Source of the DNA: JAAEQG01 sp023133475
GTDB taxonomy: Bacteria > Planctomycetota > Phycisphaerae > UBA1845
Direction of reading: 5' to 3'
Length of the DNA: 27,307 nucleotides
Assembly: GCA_030631415.1 (NCBI GenBank)
Contig: DAOVLE010000044.1
Span: 1 to 27,307, forward strand
The translations under genes were made by a program, and so were the position numbers. Of this stretch, positions 24,633-27,307 are shown piece after piece. Every line of letters begins with the position of its first letter. Position 1 is the first letter of the stretch. The notes under the pieces are model-generated. The model made no database searches, had not been told where the DNA came from, and saw nothing but the letters and a program-made list of their open reading frames with translations.

Positions 24633-26957
24633 ATGAGGTTTACACAGAGCAGAAGGATCTTGTGCATGGCGTGGGGCTTGGGACTAACATGGTGTCTGAC
24701 ACCGAGTCTCTTGGGCAATCCAGAGGTTTGCTGTCCCTCGCCCGATTTCCCCGATTATGGAGATGGTTCCGATGGAACCATCGTCATCAGCTCGAACACA
24801 CAGCTAACGCAGGACAAGAACTACGAGGACCTGACGATTCAGCCTGGAGTAACGCTTGATACTTGTGGCCATATCTTAAGGGTTTGTGGCAGACTTCTGA
24901 ACCGTGGCATCATAACGGACACGTGCTCAGGCGGCGAGGGCGGTGACGGCGGCGCAGCCGGCCTGGGAGCCGATCCCTATCAACACCATGACCCACCCGG
25001 CTGTCCATTCGGTGGCGATGATTGCTCAAACGGCCAACAGGGTGGTTCTGGTCATTATCCGTCTCCGTCGCAGGCGGGTGAGAACGGTCGTGGCGGCCGC
25101 GGCGGTGGCGGCGGCGGTGGCGGCGGCGGAGCCTGGTATGGCGGCGACAAGCTACCGGACGCTGATGGCGGCGACGGTGGAGCTGGCGGTAAGGGCGGTA
25201 AAGGCGGCGGATATGTGAGGATGTACGCTTACCGGTTCGATAACCAAGGTGTAATCCACGCCGACGGTGAAGACGGCGAGGATGGAGACGATGCACCCAA
25301 CGGTTATTCAAACTGCGGGGCGGAATACTACCTGTGGCAAGTCATCCCCAGAAAGGATTATGCCGGTGGTGGAGGCGGTGGCGGAGGCGGTGGCGCCGGT
25401 GGGAACGGCGGCACTGTGGAGATCTACTATGGAGAGCTACTGAACCATGGCATTATTCGCGCCAACGACGGAAGCGGTGAAAGCGGTGGCCAGGGTGGTG
25501 CACGAGGAGGTTGCCTTGATTACGGCGGAGGTGTTTCCGGTGATAGCAGCACCGGCTGTTCGGGAGGCACTGGCGGCGGACACGGAGGCCGCGGGGGCGA
25601 TGGGACTCATGTGAAGGACACCTGTGCCGGCAACGGCGGAGATGGTACCCAGGGCCCCAGCGGTGCTAATGGGACGTGGTCGGTGACGGCTCGGCGCCAA
25701 TACTGCAAGATCGGCCTCCAGTGCTACTGGAATGGCGATGAAAACCCTGGCAACGAGTGCCAGGAGTGCAACGCTGCTGTCAGTATGACGGAGTGGTCCA
25801 ACAAATTGGACGGCACGGCCTGCGACGATGGACTATTCTGCAACGGTGCGGACACCTGTGCAAGCGGGAGTTGCGTGCAGCACGCGGGTGATCCCTGCGA
25901 TTGCGATTTTCCGGACAGCGATTGTACCGACTGCTGCAACGAGGCGCAGGACAACTGCACGGGAAACGAGCCGAGCGGGTCACCCTGCGACGATGGGCTC
26001 TACTGCAACGGGACCGACACCTGCAACAGTTCGGGAAGCTGCAGCAATCACACGGGCGACCCTTGTAACTGCGACCTTCCGGACAGCAATTGTACGGATT
26101 GCTGCAACGAGGCGCAGGACAACTGCACGGGGAACGAGCCGAGCGGGTCGCCCTGCGACGATGGGCTCTACTGCAACGGAACCGATACCTGCAACGGCTC
26201 GGGGAGTTGCAGCAATCACACGGGTGATCCCTGTGTGGGCGGCGAGGAGTGCAACGACTGCTGCAACGAAGGATCGGACAACTGTTATGACCCACTGGGC
26301 TCGGCCTGTGGCGACCCAAGCGACACAGATTGCGACAACCCGGACACCTGTGATGGGGCAGGAACATGCCAGCCCAATCATGAGCCAAACGGGACAGGTT
26401 GCGATGACGGATTCTTCTGCACGGCAACGGATGAATGCGACGGTGCCGGTACGTGTGCCGGCTTCGGCGACCCATGTGAGGGTGGCCCGGAGTGCAACCA
26501 TATCTGCAACGAGGACACAGACGACTGCTATAACGCGGCAGGCACGGCCTGTGGTGATCCAGGCGATACAGATTGCGACAACCCGGACACCTGCGACGAG
26601 GCAGGGACCTGTCTGGACAACCACGAGCCTAGCGGGACAAGTTGCAACGACGGCCTGTTCTGCAATGGTGCGGACGCGTGTTCCGGCGGCACCTGCTCAC
26701 GGCATGCGGGCTACCCGTGTGGGGGGAACGAATGGTGTGACGACAGTGTGGACGTCTGCGTTGGTTACGGTGACGGCGACTTTGAACCGGGCAGTGATGT
26801 GGACTTGGCCGACTTCGCGGAGTTCCAAATGTGCTTTGACCTGGAGATTGTCTCGGGGTCGGCCTGCGAGCCCGCCAACATGACCGGCATGGATGGTAAG
26901 ATCGACCTGGACGACTACGCGGCGTTCCACGCGGCAATAACCGGCCCGAATCATTAA
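24633..26957 (+). CDS. Secreted Gly-rich and Cys-rich repeat protein with dockerin-like C-terminus
   Basis: This 774-residue protein is a shorter paralogue of its upstream neighbour. A signal peptide (about 1-29) is followed by a beta block with NYEDLTIQPGVTLDTCGHIL (about 64-84), matching NYRNLTVSSNVTLDTHG of the neighbour. A Gly-rich region (about 98-350, long GG runs and the shared GGKGGGYVRMYAYRFDN and GTVEIYYGELLNHGII blocks) comes next, then seven Cys-rich CDDGLFCNG-type units (about 355-705). The C-terminus has EF-hand-like pairs (GSDVDLADFAEFQMCF, DGKIDLDDYAAF) and ends in TGPNH. The Cys pattern implies disulfides, hence an extracytoplasmic location. It is probably a calcium-binding surface protein. 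Two of the Cys-rich units are almost identical, indicating recent internal duplication. Confidence 0.88.
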   Translation: MRFTQSRRILCMAWGLGLTWCLTPSLLGNPEVCCPSPDFPDYGDGSDGTIVISSNTQLTQDKNYEDLTIQPGVTLDTCGHILRVCGRLLNRGIITDTCSGGEGGDGGAAGLGADPYQHHDPPGCPFGGDDCSNGQQGGSGHYPSPSQAGENGRGGRGGGGGGGGGGAWYGGDKLPDADGGDGGAGGKGGKGGGYVRMYAYRFDNQGVIHADGEDGEDGDDAPNGYSNCGAEYYLWQVIPRKDYAGGGGGGGGGGAGGNGGTVEIYYGELLNHGIIRANDGSGESGGQGGARGGCLDYGGGVSGDSSTGCSGGTGGGHGGRGGDGTHVKDTCAGNGGDGTQGPSGANGTWSVTARRQYCKIGLQCYWNGDENPGNECQECNAAVSMTEWSNKLDGTACDDGLFCNGADTCASGSCVQHAGDPCDCDFPDSDCTDCCNEAQDNCTGNEPSGSPCDDGLYCNGTDTCNSSGSCSNHTGDPCNCDLPDSNCTDCCNEAQDNCTGNEPSGSPCDDGLYCNGTDTCNGSGSCSNHTGDPCVGGEECNDCCNEGSDNCYDPLGSACGDPSDTDCDNPDTCDGAGTCQPNHEPNGTGCDDGFFCTATDECDGAGTCAGFGDPCEGGPECNHICNEDTDDCYNAAGTACGDPGDTDCDNPDTCDEAGTCLDNHEPSGTSCNDGLFCNGADACSGGTCSRHAGYPCGGNEWCDDSVDVCVGYGDGDFEPGSDVDLADFAEFQMCFDLEIVSGSACEPANMTGMDGKIDLDDYAAFHAAITGPNH
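25812..26312 (+). repeat. In-gene tandem Cys-rich repeats, two near-identical units
   Basis: The unit beginning GSPCDDGLYCNGTDTCN starts at 25977 (168 bp, 56 codons) and again at 26145, with nearly the same bases for its first 110. A diverged unit (GTACDDGLFCNG) starts at 25812. The high nucleotide identity of units 2 and 3 points to recent duplication or gene conversion. Confidence 0.85.
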
Positions 26958-27156
26958 ACCGGGCACCAGGTCGTCCGGGGATGCTGGCTGCGTTGTCCCA
27001 GTCCGAAGGTCGGTGAACCGCAAAGGCGCTACGTGCCGCAATCGTTGCGGTCAGAAAGGGTCAGGGCAGTCAGAAAGGGGTCAGAAAGGGGGTCGGTCAG
27101 AAAGGGGGTCGGGCTTACTTATTGACGCGTTATTGGGATCGTGGTAGCGTGTTGAC
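26958..27156. other. Leader region of the RAYT gene with G-rich repeats
   Basis: Around 27048-27112 the motif GTCAGAAAGGGG(G)TC is repeated three or four times with small spacers, then GGCTTACTTATTG and ACGCGTTATTGGG lead to the transposase start. Four G runs of 3-5 bases fall within about 40 bases, so a G-quadruplex is possible. No gene is seen here. Confidence 0.6.
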
Positions 27157-27307
27157 ATGGCTAGGTGTCTGCGAATCGACCGTGGCGGGATCGCGTATCA
27201 CGTACTCAACCGGCGTGTTGGCCGGTTGCCGCTGTTTGAAAAGCATGAAGATTACGTTGCCTTCGAAAAGGTTCTCGACGAGGCATACGCCAAAACACCT
27301 ATGCGCG
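27157..27307 (+). CDS. REP-associated tyrosine (Y1/IS200-like) transposase, 5' part
   Basis: The 50 codons visible read MARCLRIDRGGIAYHVLNRR followed by VGRLPLFEKHEDYVAFEKVL. The start MARxxRIxxxGxxYHVxxRxxxRxxxF is the usual N-terminus of RAYT proteins, single-strand DNA transposases that process REP-type palindromes; HVxxR precedes the region with the HUH metal ligands, which is beyond the window. The gene runs off the right edge. ATG at 27157 is supported by the family start; no good ribosome binding site is visible because the leader is the repeat itself. The same leader occurs inverted at 279-361. Confidence 0.85.
   Translation, partial: MARCLRIDRGGIAYHVLNRRVGRLPLFEKHEDYVAFEKVLDEAYAKTPMR

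Noticed and set aside
25812..26312. CRISPR-like regular repeats
   Set aside because: The repeats are 165-168 bp, in frame within a gene and without spacers; no CRISPR array or cas gene is visible in the window.
25828..26883. 351-codon plus frame within the Cys-rich part of the 774-aa gene
   Set aside because: It is a +1 shadow produced by repetitive GC-rich codons; its peptide is Thr/Ala/Arg-rich low complexity.

Overview
The window looks like a high-GC chromosome segment from a planctomycete (Planctomycetota, perhaps Phycisphaerae-like or an uncultured relative). The evidence is the combination of an ECF sigma factor overlapping a Ser/Thr kinase with TPR repeats, a small membrane protein ending in a CxxCGYDL...CPEC zinc ribbon, large secreted proteins with dockerin/EF-hand-like C-termini, and many short palindromic repeats between genes. 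This assignment is inferred from gene content; no rRNA or tRNA was seen.

Left part (1-4500): remnants of mobile DNA (a DDE-type transposase tail and a copy of the leader of a Y1/RAYT transposase) abut a truncated DEAD/DEAH helicase. Upstream of it in the same minus-strand operon lie a UvrD-like helicase and an OLD-type ATPase/TOPRIM nuclease. This pair matches the Gabija anti-phage system (GajB, GajA) in order, overlap and size. Just upstream of gajA is a 363-bp MITE-like element with imperfect terminal inverted repeats; a partial inverted copy sits at 16291-16480.

Middle (4500-12650): a lipoprotein, a decayed DUF1670-like gene with an elaborate palindrome beside it, a small membrane zinc-ribbon protein, an unrecognised AT-richer gene, and two minus-strand secreted proteins: a 956-aa multidomain dockerin-like protein and a 436-aa Gly-rich protein. 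Then 12651-16276: an ECF sigma factor overlapping by ATGA with a 1004-aa Ser/Thr kinase-TPR protein, a likely signalling pair.

Right part (16490-27307): a minus-strand envelope operon (single-pass membrane protein, HTH protein with two C-terminal TM helices, OmpA-type lipoprotein), then two tandem paralogous secreted giants on the plus strand (1599 and 774 aa). Both combine a beta-strand/Gly-rich block, Cys-rich CDDGxxC repeats and a dockerin-like C-terminus ending in a shared TGP motif. The window ends in the first 50 codons of a RAYT/Y1 transposase, preceded by G-rich repeats that recur elsewhere in the window.

The points most worth attention are the Gabija locus with its broken third helicase gene, the inverted mobile-element ends on both sides of the window, the MITE-like repeat, and the shared C-terminal signature of the secreted proteins.
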